From: Alcanivorax sp.
GTDB lineage: Bacteria; Pseudomonadota; Gammaproteobacteria; Pseudomonadales; Alcanivoracaceae
Reading direction: 5' to 3'
DNA length: 58,251 nucleotides
Assembly (NCBI RefSeq): GCF_002726155.1
Contig: NZ_PBSH01000035.1
Span: 1 to 58,251, forward strand
The notes beneath the pieces were generated by a model. That model had not been told where the DNA came from, did no database searches, and saw only the letters and a program-made list of their open reading frames with translations. The position numbers and the translations under genes were made by a program. Positions 47,317 through 57,407 of the stretch are shown here, piece by piece (the stretch's first letter is position 1; each line of letters begins with the position of its first letter).

Positions 47317-47973
47317 ATGACCATACCCCGGGTCAAAATCTGCGGTATTACCCGAATTGAAGATGCCTTGGCGGCGGCGAAGTCCGGTGCCGATGCAATT
47401 GGTCTGGTTTTCTATGGGCCTAGCCCCCGCGTAGTGACTGAGGCCCGCGCGGCGCAGATCTGCGCCAGCCTGCCCCCGTTTGTTACCACGGTGGCGCTGT
47501 TTGTGGATGCCCCCCGTGACCAGATCAACCGGGTGCTGACCACCGTGCCGGTGGATGTGCTGCAGTTCCATGGTAATGAAGACCCGCAGTACTGTGATAG
47601 TTTCGGGCGCCCCTGGATCAAGGCGGTACGGATGAAGGACGATGTGGACTTGCATGAGTACGCGCAGGTGTACCACAACGCGTCGGGGTTACTGGTAGAT
47701 AGCTATGTGCCGGGGCTGCCAGGCGGCACCGGCGAAGTTTTCAACTGGGGCAGGGTTCCGAAGGACCTGCCCTTGCCCGTGGTGCTGGCTGGTGGCCTGC
47801 ACCCGGAAAATGTGGCGGAAGCCGTGACACAGGTTCGGCCATGGGCTGTGGATGTCAGTGGTGGCGTTGAGCAGAAGAATGTTCAGGGTCGTCGCAGCGG
47901 CGGCATTAAGGATGCCTCCGCCATTCGCGCCTTTATCAATAGTGTCAAAACACGAGGAGTAGCTGGTGTCTGA
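47317..47973 (+). CDS. trpF: Phosphoribosylanthranilate isomerase TrpF
   Basis: TIM-barrel isomerase of tryptophan synthesis: converts N-(5'-phosphoribosyl)anthranilate to the carboxyphenylamino-deoxyribulose phosphate. The ATG at 47317 (TGGAGAAC upstream) gives 218 residues starting [13 protein letters not shown], with catalytic Cys9 in the CGIT motif. The second catalytic residue is in the [10 protein letters not shown] segment near 180. An upstream extension to 47251 is not supported. The stop overlaps the trpB start by eight bases. Confidence 0.96.
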   Translation: MTIPRVKICGITRIEDALAAAKSGADAIGLVFYGPSPRVVTEARAAQICASLPPFVTTVALFVDAPRDQINRVLTTVPVDVLQFHGNEDPQYCDSFGRPWIKAVRMKDDVDLHEYAQVYHNASGLLVDSYVPGLPGGTGEVFNWGRVPKDLPLPVVLAGGLHPENVAEAVTQVRPWAVDVSGGVEQKNVQGRRSGGIKDASAIRAFINSVKTRGVAGV

Positions 47974-49177
47974 ACGCCCTGATTTTTCTGCTTTTCCTGA
48001 CGCGCGTGGCCACTTTGGCCAGTTTGGTGGCAGCTTCGTTTCCGAGACCCTGATGGGGGCTTTGGACGAACTGACGGCCATGTATGCGCGTCTCAAGGAC
48101 GATCCGCAGTTCCGCGCGGATTTCGACTACGACCTGGCCCATTATGTTGGCCGCCCGTCTCCGCTGTATCTGGCGGAGCGATGGTCGAAGCAGCTCGGTG
48201 GCGCAAAAATCTGGCTCAAGCGTGAGGATCTCAACCATACCGGCGCGCACAAGGTGAATAACACCATCGGTCAGGCGCTGCTGGCCAAGCACATGGGCAA
48301 ACCGCGGGTCATCGCGGAAACCGGAGCTGGCCAGCACGGTGTAGCGACCGCCACTGTCGCGGCTCGCCTGGGCCTGACGTGTCAGGTCTACATGGGGGCT
48401 GAAGACGTGGAGCGTCAAAAGCTCAACGTCTATCGGATGAAGCTGCTGGGTGCAGAAGTGATTCCGGTGACCTCGGGGTCGCGGACCCTGAAAGACGCCA
48501 TGAACGAAGCCATGCGTGACTGGGTTACCAACGTGGATGATACCTTCTACATCATCGGTACGGTTGCTGGCCCGCATCCTTATCCGCAGCTGGTGCGTGA
48601 TTTCCAGTGCATTATCGGTCGTGAAGCCCGCGAGCAGAGCCTCAAGCAGGCGGGGCAGCTGCCGGATGCCCTGGTGGCCTGCGTGGGCGGTGGCTCCAAC
48701 GCCATTGGCCTGTTCCATCCGTTCCTTAACGATGACGATGTGGCCATGTATGGCGTGGAAGCGGCGGGCGACGGTATTGAAACCGGTCGCCATGCCGCAC
48801 CGCTCAATGCGGGCCGCCCCGGGGTTCTGCACGGCAATCGTACCTACCTGATGGAAGACGACAATGGTCAGATTATCGAGACGCACTCGGTATCAGCCGG
48901 CCTGGATTACCCCGGTGTGGGGCCTGAGCATTCCTGGCTGAAAGATCTGGGCCGGGTGAAATATGTGGCCGCGGATGATCAGGAGGCGCTCTCGGCATTT
49001 CGTGAGTTGACCCTGGTGGAAGGCATCATGCCCGCGCTGGAATCGGCCCATGCCTTGGCCTACGCCCGCAAGCTGGCACCTACCATGTCGCCGGACCAGA
49101 ACATCGTGGTGAATCTCTCCGGACGGGGGGACAAGGATATTCTGACCGTAGCTGCCATCGACGGGATCGATGTCTGA
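47966..49177 (+). CDS. trpB: Tryptophan synthase beta chain TrpB
   Basis: PLP-dependent beta subunit of tryptophan synthase, condensing indole with serine. The 403-residue protein has the PLP lysine Lys96 in [15 protein letters not shown], the phosphate-binding [11 protein letters not shown] loop, and [13 protein letters not shown]. The GTG start follows CGAGGAG and overlaps trpF. trpA does not follow directly: a 113-base gap with a hairpin and a short open frame lies between, unusual for trpBA. Confidence 0.98.
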   Translation: MSERPDFSAFPDARGHFGQFGGSFVSETLMGALDELTAMYARLKDDPQFRADFDYDLAHYVGRPSPLYLAERWSKQLGGAKIWLKREDLNHTGAHKVNNTIGQALLAKHMGKPRVIAETGAGQHGVATATVAARLGLTCQVYMGAEDVERQKLNVYRMKLLGAEVIPVTSGSRTLKDAMNEAMRDWVTNVDDTFYIIGTVAGPHPYPQLVRDFQCIIGREAREQSLKQAGQLPDALVACVGGGSNAIGLFHPFLNDDDVAMYGVEAAGDGIETGRHAAPLNAGRPGVLHGNRTYLMEDDNGQIIETHSVSAGLDYPGVGPEHSWLKDLGRVKYVAADDQEALSAFRELTLVEGIMPALESAHALAYARKLAPTMSPDQNIVVNLSGRGDKDILTVAAIDGIDV

Positions 49178-49304
49178 TTCTGTGATTGCCGGCTGGCTTA
49201 TTAGTGAGGTTGTTGCCATTGCCCAGCGCCATGGCTGCAATCTGGAAAGGCCCCGCGGGGCGTTTCCACTACCTGTTTTAAGGAGCAGAAATGCGTCGTA
49301 TTGA
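49170..49304 (+). other. Short open frame and hairpin in the trpB-trpA gap
   Basis: The 113-base gap contains a 44-codon frame that starts at an ATG overlapping the trpB stop (49170) and ends after the trpA start (49304), so it bridges both genes. It has only a weak CGGGA upstream. Within it GGAAA-g-GCCCC and GGGGC-g-TTTCC (49244-49267) form a 10-bp stem with two-base loop and a G/G mismatch. There is no T-run after it. Whether the frame is translated is unknown; it may be chance. Confidence 0.3.
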
Positions 49305-50094
49305 AAGTTGCTTCCAGCGCCTCGCCGGTCAGAACCGCAAGGCCCTGATTCCTTTTGTAACCGCGGGTGATCCGGTAAAAGAAGTGACGGTGCCGCTGAT
49401 GCACGCCATGGTAGACGCTGGCGCGGATATCATTGAATTGGGCGTGCCGTTTTCCGACCCCATGGCAGACGGGCCAGTGATCCAGCTGGCCTGTGAGCGC
49501 GCACTGGCGCACAACACTTCCACCCGCGATATTCTCGGCATGGTGAAGGCATTCCGCGAAACCAATACGGATACCCCTGTGGTCCTGATGGGTTACCTGA
49601 ACCCGGTGGAAGTCATGGGCTACGAGGCCTTTGCCAAAGCCGCAGCGGATGCCGGTGTGGATGGGGTGTTGCTGGTGGATTTGCCGCCGGAAGAAGCACT
49701 GGAAGTGAAACCGGTAATGGATGCCCAGGGCCTGGACATGATTTTCCTGGTCGCGCCCACTACCTCGGATGCCCGTATCAAGCTGATTGGCAAAGCCGGC
49801 TCAGGCTATCTCTATTACGTTTCTCTGAAGGGCGTCACCGGCTCCGCAACCCTCAACGTGGATGAAGTGGCGAGCCGGGTTGAAACAATTCGCAACCTTG
49901 CTCAATTGCCCATTGGTGTCGGCTTTGGTATCAAAGACGCTGAATCTGCGCAGGCGGTGAGCCGGGTAGCCGATGGTGTGGTCGTCGGCAGTGCCCTGGT
50001 GAATCAAATTGCTGAAAACAAGGATACCCCGGACGCGATTAACGACGCGGTTGGCGGTATTCTCAGCGCTATGCGTAACGCCATGGATCAATAA
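49291..50094 (+). CDS. trpA: Tryptophan synthase alpha chain TrpA
   Basis: Alpha subunit of tryptophan synthase, cleaving indole-3-glycerol phosphate to indole, which is channelled to TrpB. The 267-residue TIM barrel shows catalytic Glu49 in [18 protein letters not shown] and Asp60. The phosphate-binding [10 protein letters not shown] and VVGSALV segments follow. A strong AAGGAGCAG ribosome binding site precedes the ATG. accD follows 12 bases downstream. Confidence 0.98.
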   Translation: MRRIESCFQRLAGQNRKALIPFVTAGDPVKEVTVPLMHAMVDAGADIIELGVPFSDPMADGPVIQLACERALAHNTSTRDILGMVKAFRETNTDTPVVLMGYLNPVEVMGYEAFAKAAADAGVDGVLLVDLPPEEALEVKPVMDAQGLDMIFLVAPTTSDARIKLIGKAGSGYLYYVSLKGVTGSATLNVDEVASRVETIRNLAQLPIGVGFGIKDAESAQAVSRVADGVVVGSALVNQIAENKDTPDAINDAVGGILSAMRNAMDQ

Positions 50095-50106
50095 CGGGAC
50101 CTTTGC

Positions 50107-50988
50107 ATGAGCAATAGCAACTGGCTGGAGAAAATCCTCCCCGCCGTACGTCGCCCCCAGGAAAGTCGGCGCAATAATATTCCTGAAGGGTTGTGGCGAA
50201 AGTGCCCGCGTTGCGAAGGGGTGGTTTATCGGCCGGAACTGGATCGCAACATGGATGTGTGTCCCAAGTGCGATCACCATTTGCGTATTGATGCCCGTCG
50301 ACGCCTGAAACTGTTTCTCGATGAAGGTGCTCAGACGGAAATTGGTGCTGAGCTGGCGCCGGTGGATCGTCTCAAGTTCAAGGACTCGAAGAAGTACAAG
50401 GACCGTTTGGTGGCAGCCCAGAAAACCACCGATGAAAAAGATGCCTTGGTGGTGCTGAAAGGGGCGTTACATGGCGAACCGCTGGTGGCCTGTGCCTTTG
50501 AGTTTAATTTCATGGGCGGCTCTATGGGGTCCGTGGTGGGGGAGCGTTTTGTTCGTGCCGTGAATGTCTGCCTGGAGCAGAAACTACCTCTGGTGTGTTT
50601 CGCGGCTAGTGGCGGGGCGCGTATGCAGGAAGCCCTGTTCTCGCTCATGCAGATGGCAAAAACCAGTGCCGCGTTGGAGAAGATGCGCCAGGCCGGTTTG
50701 CCGTTTATTTCCGTGCTGACGGATCCGGTTTATGGTGGCGTTTCTGCATCACTGGCCATGCTGGGGGATGTCAATGTGGCAGAGCCCAATGCCTTGATCG
50801 GTTTTGCGGGCCCGAGGGTCATTGAACAGACCGTGCGGCAGAAATTGCCGGAAGGCTTCCAGCGTAGCGAATTCCTGCTGGATCATGGCGCCATCGACAT
50901 GATCGTGTCCCGGCATGATATGCGTGACACCCTTCACCGTTTACTGGCCAACATGATGGGCTGGTCACCACTGGCGCTGAATGACTGA
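50107..50988 (+). CDS. accD: Acetyl-CoA carboxylase carboxyltransferase beta subunit AccD
   Basis: Beta subunit of the carboxyltransferase that makes malonyl-CoA for fatty-acid synthesis. The 293-residue protein has an N-terminal zinc ribbon with Cys pairs KCPRCEG and VCPKCDHH (about 34-58). The carboxyltransferase core follows, with [25 protein letters not shown] and the [12 protein letters not shown] oxyanion region. The stop overlaps the folC start (ATGACTGA), a coupling also seen in relatives. Confidence 0.97.
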   Translation: MSNSNWLEKILPAVRRPQESRRNNIPEGLWRKCPRCEGVVYRPELDRNMDVCPKCDHHLRIDARRRLKLFLDEGAQTEIGAELAPVDRLKFKDSKKYKDRLVAAQKTTDEKDALVVLKGALHGEPLVACAFEFNFMGGSMGSVVGERFVRAVNVCLEQKLPLVCFAASGGARMQEALFSLMQMAKTSAALEKMRQAGLPFISVLTDPVYGGVSASLAMLGDVNVAEPNALIGFAGPRVIEQTVRQKLPEGFQRSEFLLDHGAIDMIVSRHDMRDTLHRLLANMMGWSPLALND

Positions 50989-52213
50989 TACTTCCTTGCC
51001 TGATTCCTTGGCCGGGTGGCTGCGCCGCATCGAGGCCATGCACCCGGCAGAGATTGAACTGGGCCTGGATCGGCTCCATGGCGTTGCTGCCCGCCTGGCG
51101 GTGGCGCATTTCTCTGTTCCTGTGATTACCGTTGCCGGTACCAATGGCAAGGGCTCTACGCTGCGACTGATGACGGCCTTGGCTGAACGCCAGGGCCGCA
51201 AAGTCTGTTTGTATACCTCTCCCCATCTTCACCTGTTCAACGAGCGGGTCCGCCTGCCTGAAGGTCTGGCCGGTGATGCGCAGTTATGTGCCGCGTTTGC
51301 CCAGGTGGAGCAGGCGAGGGGCCAGGTGCCGCTTACCTATTTTGAATTCACTACGCTGGCTGCGCTCTGGTTATTCAAGGCCAGCGAGGCGGATCTGATA
51401 TTGCTGGAAGTGGGGCTGGGTGGCCGGTTGGATGCGGTGAATATTGTGGAACCCGACGTGTCTGTAGTGACGTCCGTAGGACTTGATCACCAGGACTGGC
51501 TGGGCGATACCCGCGAGGCCATCGCTGCCGAGAAGTGTGGCATTGGCCGGGTGGACAAGCCGCTGGTGTTTGGCGAAATGAACTGGCCAGACAACCTTGT
51601 TTCGCTGGTCGCAACGCTGGGTGCGAGGCCGGTGTTTGCCGGCCGGGATTTTCATGCCCAGGACGAGGCGCTGGTTTTGTCAGGTGACCGACAGTTGTGT
51701 TTGCCCGCGCAGGTGCGCCTGGGGGCAGACAATCTGGCCACGGCCTGCCAGGCGTTATCTCTGGCGGGTGTAGAGTGCGGCGATGCGGATGTGGCGGCGG
51801 TGGCTAAACTGGGCCTGTTTGGGCGTTGCGAGCAGCAGCATATCGGCGGGGTATCCTGTTGGTTTGATGTGGGCCACAATCTGCCGGCGGTACAGCGTTT
51901 TCTGCAGCAGCTTCCGGCCTGTGCCGGGACCCGGCATCTGGTGTTCGGTATGATGGCCGATAAACCCGTTGATGCAGTGATTGGGCTATTCGACGGCATG
52001 GCTGCCCGATGGTATCTGGCCGCACCACAGATTCCCCGTGCGGCACCGACGGCAAGACTGCGAGAGGGGCTACCTGACACGGCGCAGTACCAGGAGTATG
52101 CCAGTGTGGCGGCGGCCGCTCGCGCCGCGCTGGATGCGGCTGGTGGTGAAGATCAGGTGGTCGTCTTTGGTTCCTTTTATACTGTGGCAGAAGCTCGGGA
52201 GCAGGCGCAGTAA
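50981..52213 (+). CDS. folC: Bifunctional folylpolyglutamate/dihydrofolate synthase FolC
   Basis: Mur-ligase-type enzyme that adds glutamate to dihydropteroate and to folates. The 410-residue protein has the ATP-binding loop [14 protein letters not shown] (about 47-60), [13 protein letters not shown] (about 75-87) and [14 protein letters not shown] (about 139-152). A C-terminal Mur-ligase domain with VFGMMADK follows. It starts inside the end of accD. The dedD-like gene follows 22-34 bases downstream. Confidence 0.96.
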   Translation: MTDTSLPDSLAGWLRRIEAMHPAEIELGLDRLHGVAARLAVAHFSVPVITVAGTNGKGSTLRLMTALAERQGRKVCLYTSPHLHLFNERVRLPEGLAGDAQLCAAFAQVEQARGQVPLTYFEFTTLAALWLFKASEADLILLEVGLGGRLDAVNIVEPDVSVVTSVGLDHQDWLGDTREAIAAEKCGIGRVDKPLVFGEMNWPDNLVSLVATLGARPVFAGRDFHAQDEALVLSGDRQLCLPAQVRLGADNLATACQALSLAGVECGDADVAAVAKLGLFGRCEQQHIGGVSCWFDVGHNLPAVQRFLQQLPACAGTRHLVFGMMADKPVDAVIGLFDGMAARWYLAAPQIPRAAPTARLREGLPDTAQYQEYASVAAAARAALDAAGGEDQVVVFGSFYTVAEAREQAQ

Positions 52214-52247
52214 CGGCAGCGCTAGCGAATGCTGAATGGAGAAACCG

Positions 52248-52883
52248 GTGGATAATCGAGCGCGTCAGCGCATTGTGGGTATTGTACTGTTACTGATTCT
52301 GGCCGGCGCACTGGCACCGTTCCTGTTCCGTACCCCTGAGCAGGTGCGCAATGCGTTGGATATGCGTATTCCCGAGCCGCCGGAACACAAAACCGTACTG
52401 GTTGAACCTGTAGTGCCGCAGGAGCGTCTGGACACGGCGGACGAGCGTATCGAGGCTGATCGTGAGGCGATTCAAGACGCTGCTGAGCAACAGCTCGGTG
52501 ACCAAGATGGCGACGAGGACACGCAAACCGTTCCGCAACAGCCGGAACCGGTCGCGCCAGTGGAGGACGATGCGCCAGTACCTCCGCCGGAAAATCCTGT
52601 GACGCCGCAGCAGGTCGATCCCGCCGATGGCCCTGTGCTGGCCGGTTTTGTGGTCCAGACGGGCAGTTATTCCGATGCGGATAATGCCAGCGGCATGGTC
52701 GATAAACTCAAGGCCGCAGGCTATCGGGCATACATACAGACCGACAGCCATGAAGGGAAAGTGGTGCATCGGGTGATGGTCGGGCCGGAAATTCGCAAGG
52801 ACGATGCTGAATCCACCCGGCAGAAGCTGGCCGACGACGAGCGTTTCAAGCTTAAGGGGCTGGTGCGGATTTACGTACCCTGA
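52248..52883 (+). CDS. SPOR-domain cell division protein, DedD-like
   Basis: An inner-membrane protein of about 211 residues with one N-terminal transmembrane helix (about 8-27, IVGIVLLLILAGALAPFLF). A periplasmic Pro/Glu/Gln-rich linker follows, then a C-terminal SPOR domain (about 130-211, FVVQTGSYSDADNASG...), which binds denuded glycan at the septum. The GTG at 52248 has GGAGAA at the right distance; the ATG at 52236 lacks one. It holds the dedD position between folC and cvpA, as in other gammaproteobacteria. Confidence 0.88.
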   Translation: MDNRARQRIVGIVLLLILAGALAPFLFRTPEQVRNALDMRIPEPPEHKTVLVEPVVPQERLDTADERIEADREAIQDAAEQQLGDQDGDEDTQTVPQQPEPVAPVEDDAPVPPPENPVTPQQVDPADGPVLAGFVVQTGSYSDADNASGMVDKLKAAGYRAYIQTDSHEGKVVHRVMVGPEIRKDDAESTRQKLADDERFKLKGLVRIYVP

Positions 52884-53065
52884 CGGATGGCAGCCCGTGT
52901 GGTTGTGTCCCTGTTTCGTGCAGTGGGAAAACCGGGCATGCATGGGCAAGCGGGTTCGCCTCTGATAAACTGCGCCGTCTGTATTTACAGGGTGCCATGT
53001 CTGCCTTTTCCTGGTCCGGCATTGCCCTTTTTCAGCCCTAACCCGCCGGCGAGAGCACGCTTTAC

Positions 53066-53560
53066 ATGAATCTGGCAGACGGCATCATTCTGTTTGTTAT
53101 CGCAGTCTCCGCACTTCTGAGTGTGCGCCGTGGATTTACCCGCGAAGCCTTTTCGTTGCTCACATGGGTAGCGGCCTTTATTATCGCGCGCCTGTTCAGC
53201 CCGGCCCTGGATCTCCTTCTCCAGGAGCAGATCTCCCCCCCCAGCCTGCGGGCCGCTGTCGCTTTCGGCAGCCTGTTCGCCTTGACGTTGGCGGTGGGAG
53301 CCCTCATCAACCATTTGCTCGGTGAGCTGATCCGCGTCACCGGCCTGAGTAGTACAGATCGATTGATGGGTATGGTGTTCGGCGCCCTGCGTGGGGTCTT
53401 GCTGATGGTCGTACTGGTTGCCCTGGGTCGGCATCTGTTTGCCGCTGACCCCTGGTGGCACGAATCTACCCTGGTGCCGCATCTGGTGATGATGGAAGCG
53501 TGGACCCGGGACGTTGGCGAGAGTCTTCTCGCCTTTATCATGAATGTAAGCGGCAGCTAG
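53066..53560 (+). CDS. cvpA: CvpA family membrane protein
   Basis: A 164-residue inner-membrane protein with four predicted helices, named for colicin V production in E. coli; newer work links the family to envelope/bile stress. It starts [23 protein letters not shown], with the conserved [14 protein letters not shown] loop near residue 21. The family-typical [18 protein letters not shown] segment is near 110. It sits between dedD and purF, the classical cvpA-purF arrangement. Confidence 0.93.
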   Translation: MNLADGIILFVIAVSALLSVRRGFTREAFSLLTWVAAFIIARLFSPALDLLLQEQISPPSLRAAVAFGSLFALTLAVGALINHLLGELIRVTGLSSTDRLMGMVFGALRGVLLMVVLVALGRHLFAADPWWHESTLVPHLVMMEAWTRDVGESLLAFIMNVSGS

Positions 53561-53571
53561 AGGTAAGTACC

Positions 53572-55095
53572 ATGTGCGGCATTGTGGGTATTGTCGGTCA
53601 TAGCCATGTGAACCAGGGGATCTACGATGCCCTGACCGTTCTCCAGCATCGTGGCCAGGATGCGGCTGGTATCGTGACCTGTGACGGTGATCGTCTCTAC
53701 CTGCGCAAGGATAACGGCATGGTGCGCGATGTTTTCCGCACCCGCCATATGCGTCGGTTGGTCGGTAACATGGGGATTGGCCATGTACGCTATCCCACGG
53801 CAGGCAGCTCCAGTTCGGCGGAAGCCCAGCCGTTCTATGTAAACTCTCCCTACGGCATTACGCTGGCCCACAACGGCAACCTGACGAATGCGGAAGCGCT
53901 GGCCGAGCATATCTTTCGTGCCGACCTGCGCCACATCAATACCACCTCCGATTCCGAAGTTCTGCTGAACGTGTTTGCCCACGAGCTGCAAAGCCGCGGC
54001 AAATTGCAGCCAGAACCTGAAGACATCTTTGATGCGGTGGCTGCAGTCCATCAACGGGTGGAAGGGGCCTACGCCGTGGTGGCCATGATCACTGGCTACG
54101 GCATCCTGGCTTTCCGCGACCCCCATGGTATTCGCCCGGTGTGCTTTGGCCGCAAGGACACCCCGAACGGACCCGAATATATGGTGGCTTCCGAGTCTGT
54201 GGCTTTGTCTTCCCTGGGTTTCCATGTGGAGCGTGATCTGGCCCCGGGCGAAGCGATTTACATCACCGCTGATGGTGAGATGCATACCCGTCAGTGCGCG
54301 CAATCCCCGAGCCTGCATCCGTGTATTTTCGAGCAGGTTTATCTGGCACGACCGGATTCCATCATTGATGGTATCTCCGTGTACAAGGCGCGCCTGCGCA
54401 TGGGGGAAAAACTGGCCGAGAAAGTGGAACGTGAATGGCCGGACCACGATATCGATGTGGTCATCCCGATTCCTGATACCAGCCGAACGTCCGCCTTGCA
54501 GATGGCCAACCATCTGGGCGTGAAATACCGTGAAGGCTTTATCAAGAACCGTTATATCGGTCGTACCTTCATTATGCCGGGCCAGCAGCAACGTAAGAAA
54601 TCGGTGCGCCAGAAACTCAATGCCATTGAGCTGGAATTCCAGGGCAAGAATGTATTGCTGGTGGATGATTCCATCGTGCGCGGTACCACCTGCAACGAAA
54701 TTATCCAGATGGCTCGGGAAGCCGGCGCGCGCAAAGTGTATTTCGCCTCAGCGGCGCCTGCGGTGAAATACCCGAACGTCTATGGCATTGATATGCCGGT
54801 GGCCCAGGAACTGATTGCCCACGGCCGTACCACCGATGAAATTGGTGAACTGATCGGCGCTGACCGGTTGATCTACCAGGATCTGGATGATTTGGTGGAA
54901 ACCTGCCAAGAGGGCAACCCGAATGTGGCGTCCTTTGATTGCTCCGTGTTCAATGGCGAGTATCTGGCCGGCAATATCACCCCGGACTATCTGGCCAACC
55001 TGGAAGCGCGGCGCAACGACGCGGCTAAAGGTAACAGCGAGAAAACCCAGGCCCTGGCGGATAACGAAATTATCGACCTGCATAATGCTAATTAA
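53572..55095 (+). CDS. purF: Amidophosphoribosyltransferase PurF
   Basis: First enzyme of purine synthesis: forms phosphoribosylamine from PRPP and glutamine. The ATG at 53572 follows AGAGGTAAG and gives 507 residues with the nucleophile Cys2 ([10 protein letters not shown]), so no propeptide has to be cleaved. The glutaminase domain is followed by the phosphoribosyltransferase domain with [17 protein letters not shown]. The longer frame from 53455 overlaps cvpA and would bury Cys2, so it is rejected. Confidence 0.98.
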   Translation: MCGIVGIVGHSHVNQGIYDALTVLQHRGQDAAGIVTCDGDRLYLRKDNGMVRDVFRTRHMRRLVGNMGIGHVRYPTAGSSSSAEAQPFYVNSPYGITLAHNGNLTNAEALAEHIFRADLRHINTTSDSEVLLNVFAHELQSRGKLQPEPEDIFDAVAAVHQRVEGAYAVVAMITGYGILAFRDPHGIRPVCFGRKDTPNGPEYMVASESVALSSLGFHVERDLAPGEAIYITADGEMHTRQCAQSPSLHPCIFEQVYLARPDSIIDGISVYKARLRMGEKLAEKVEREWPDHDIDVVIPIPDTSRTSALQMANHLGVKYREGFIKNRYIGRTFIMPGQQQRKKSVRQKLNAIELEFQGKNVLLVDDSIVRGTTCNEIIQMAREAGARKVYFASAAPAVKYPNVYGIDMPVAQELIAHGRTTDEIGELIGADRLIYQDLDDLVETCQEGNPNVASFDCSVFNGEYLAGNITPDYLANLEARRNDAAKGNSEKTQALADNEIIDLHNAN

Positions 55096-55107
55096 TGCGG
55101 GCACGCA

Positions 55108-55201
55108 GCACGCCACAGGCAACAAGGCAGTGCTGACAGATGCATGAATCCGTCGCTGCGAATGAGCACAAATCTCTGACGCGTTGTTGTCTGTCGCGTG
55201 C
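55108..55201. repeat. Inverted repeat between purF and metZ
   Basis: GCACGCCACAGGCAACAA (55108-55125) pairs with 55184-55201 at 16 of 18 positions, with a 58-base spacer. It fills most of the 128-base gap. There is no T-run. The GCACGC arm ends resemble those of the element at 7047-7112, suggesting a small repeat family. Confidence 0.55.
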
Positions 55202-55223
55202 GGCATGAAAGCGAGAATAAACC

Positions 55224-56438
55224 ATGAGTGATGATCTGGATCCGACAACCTTGAGTGTGGAAACCCTGGCCATTCGAACGGCGCAATTGCGCACGGATGA
55301 AATGGCGCATTCGGATCCCATCTTCATGACCTCCAGCTTCGTCTACGAAAACGCGGCGCAAGCAGCGGCGCGATTTAGTGGGGAAGAGCCCGGCAACATC
55401 TACTCCCGTTTTACCAACCCTACCGTACGCGCCTTTGAGCAGCGGCTTGCGGCTCTGGAAGGCGGCGAGGCCTGTGTGGCTTTCGCGTCCGGGATGGCGG
55501 CGATCAGCGGCACGTTTTTCGCTTTGCTGGCGCCAGGCGATCACATCGTCAGTTCTCGCAGCGTGTTCGGAACGACCAACGTGATCTACGATCGTTACCT
55601 GAAGAAATTTGGTATCGACACCACGCTGGTGGACATGAGCGACCTGTCCCAGTGGCAAGCGGCGATTCGTCCGGAAACCAAGATGCTGTTTCTGGAAACA
55701 CCGTCGAATCCTCTCGCGGAAGTAGGCGATATTGCCGCTTTGGCCAAGCTGGCCCATGACAACGGGGCGTTGCTGGTGGTGGATAACTGTTTCTGCACCC
55801 CGGCCCTGCAAAAACCTATTGAGCTGGGTGCTGACCTGATTATCCATAGCGCCACCAAATACCTGGACGGGCAGGGGCGTTGCCTCGGTGGTGCCGTGGT
55901 TGGCCCTAAAGAACCCATGAATGACGTCCTCGGGTTTGTGCGTTCTGCCGGTTCTTGTATGAGCCCGTTCAATGCCTGGGTCTTTATCAAGGGGCTGGAA
56001 ACGCTGAGCCTGCGAATGAAGGCGCAAAGCGAACGGGCTATGGTGTTGGCTGAGTGGCTGGAATCGCAGCCGGGCATTGCACGTGTACATTATGCTGGCC
56101 TGAAAAGTCATCCACAGCATGAACTGGCGGGCAAGCAACAGTCGGCCTATGGCGCAGTGATGTCCATTGAAGTGGAAGATGCTGCGGGTAATCGTGATCG
56201 TCAGGCAGCCTGGCGCTTTATTGATGCCACTCGCCTGATTTCCATTACGGCCAACCTTGGCGATGTTAAAACAACCGTGACTCACCCGGCGACGACTACC
56301 CATGGGCGAGTCAACGAAGAAGAAAAGCAGCGAGCCGGTGTGACAGAGAACTTGATTCGTCTGGCCATTGGCCTGGAGGCGGTTGAGGATCTGCAGGCAG
56401 ACCTGAGCCGCGGTCTGAAGGCGCTGGCCAACGCCTGA
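55224..56438 (+). CDS. metZ: O-succinylhomoserine sulfhydrylase MetZ
   Basis: PLP enzyme of the Cys/Met-metabolism family that makes homocysteine directly from O-succinylhomoserine and sulfide. The 404-residue protein has the PLP lysine in IHSATKYLDGQGR (about 210-222), the YSRFTNPTVRAFEQRLAALEGGE region and FLETPSNPLAEV. Order purF-metZ is that of pseudomonads, which favours MetZ over MetB or MetC, though the sequence alone separates these less surely. Confidence 0.93.
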   Translation: MSDDLDPTTLSVETLAIRTAQLRTDEMAHSDPIFMTSSFVYENAAQAAARFSGEEPGNIYSRFTNPTVRAFEQRLAALEGGEACVAFASGMAAISGTFFALLAPGDHIVSSRSVFGTTNVIYDRYLKKFGIDTTLVDMSDLSQWQAAIRPETKMLFLETPSNPLAEVGDIAALAKLAHDNGALLVVDNCFCTPALQKPIELGADLIIHSATKYLDGQGRCLGGAVVGPKEPMNDVLGFVRSAGSCMSPFNAWVFIKGLETLSLRMKAQSERAMVLAEWLESQPGIARVHYAGLKSHPQHELAGKQQSAYGAVMSIEVEDAAGNRDRQAAWRFIDATRLISITANLGDVKTTVTHPATTTHGRVNEEEKQRAGVTENLIRLAIGLEAVEDLQADLSRGLKALANA

Positions 56439-56486
56439 TTTCCCGCCTCGCTGTCCGTATTGGCAATGAATGCATAAAGGGGACGC

Positions 56487-57398
56487 ATGCAGGCACTGGA
56501 TAAAGCTCTGGCCCAGGTAGGCCGTGTTGTACTGGGCAAAGAAGAACAACTGAAACTGGCGCTCACTTGCATGCTGGCCAATGGCCATCTGCTAATCGAA
56601 GACCTGCCGGGCATGGGTAAAACCACGTTGGCCCATGCGCTGGCCCGCGTGTTCCAGCTGGATTACCGGCGGGTGCAGTTCACCAGCGATATGCTGCCGG
56701 CGGATATCCTTGGTGTGTCCGTATTCGATCCCAACACCCAGCAATTCTCCCTCCGCGAAGGCCCGGTATTCACCCAGCTGCTGCTGGCTGATGAAATCAA
56801 TCGTGCCACGCCGAAAACCCAGAGCGCCTTGCTGGAAGCCATGGAAGAACGGCAAGTCACCCTGGATGGGGTGACCCGGCCATTGCCCGCGCCATTTTTT
56901 GTGGTGGCGACGCAGAATCCCGTGGATCAAGCCGGTACTTTCGTGCTGCCGGAATCCCAGCTGGACCGTTTTCTGATGCGTATCTCCCTGGGCTATCCGG
57001 CTCCGGATGTGGAGCTGGAACTGCTCGCGGGCGGTGATTTGCGCCAGCAGGTGCGCGAGTTGAAAGCGGTAATTAATGGCGAAGGGCTGATGAAGCTGGC
57101 CCAGGTAGTGGGCAAAATCCGGGTGACCCGCGAGCTGCTCGACTATGTACAGCGACTGCTTGACGCTACGCGCTCCGATGACCGCTTTGTGGCGGGGCTG
57201 TCACCCCGTGCGGGTTTGGGGCTGTTACGTGCCGCACGGGCCTGGGCGCTGATTACCGGCCGTGACTATGTGCTGCCAGAAGACGTGCAGGCGGTCTGGG
57301 CCTCGGTGGCAGAGCATCGCCTGAGTGCTCGGCAAGGGGGCAGCGTGGCTGCCATTAGCCAGTCATTGCTCCAGTCCGTGCCTGTGGTACGGCGCTAG
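56487..57398 (+). CDS. MoxR-family AAA+ ATPase
   Basis: A 303-residue MoxR-type AAA+ ATPase, a chaperone-like protein often paired with DUF58 and VWA-domain proteins. It has a Walker A EDLPGMGKTTLA (about 35-46), Walker B LLLADEINRATPKTQ (about 95-109) and a sensor motif VVATQNP. AAAGGGG precedes the ATG. A DUF58 gene begins nine bases after its stop, as expected for this system. The cofactor-insertion or stress target is unknown. Confidence 0.94.
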   Translation: MQALDKALAQVGRVVLGKEEQLKLALTCMLANGHLLIEDLPGMGKTTLAHALARVFQLDYRRVQFTSDMLPADILGVSVFDPNTQQFSLREGPVFTQLLLADEINRATPKTQSALLEAMEERQVTLDGVTRPLPAPFFVVATQNPVDQAGTFVLPESQLDRFLMRISLGYPAPDVELELLAGGDLRQQVRELKAVINGEGLMKLAQVVGKIRVTRELLDYVQRLLDATRSDDRFVAGLSPRAGLGLLRAARAWALITGRDYVLPEDVQAVWASVAEHRLSARQGGSVAAISQSLLQSVPVVRR

Positions 57399-57407
57399 GG
57401 CGGCATC

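Noticed and set aside
53455..53571. 39-codon extension of PurF
   Set aside because: It overlaps cvpA and would place the nucleophile Cys2 inside the chain; MCGIVG at 53572 with AGAGGTAAG is the family start.
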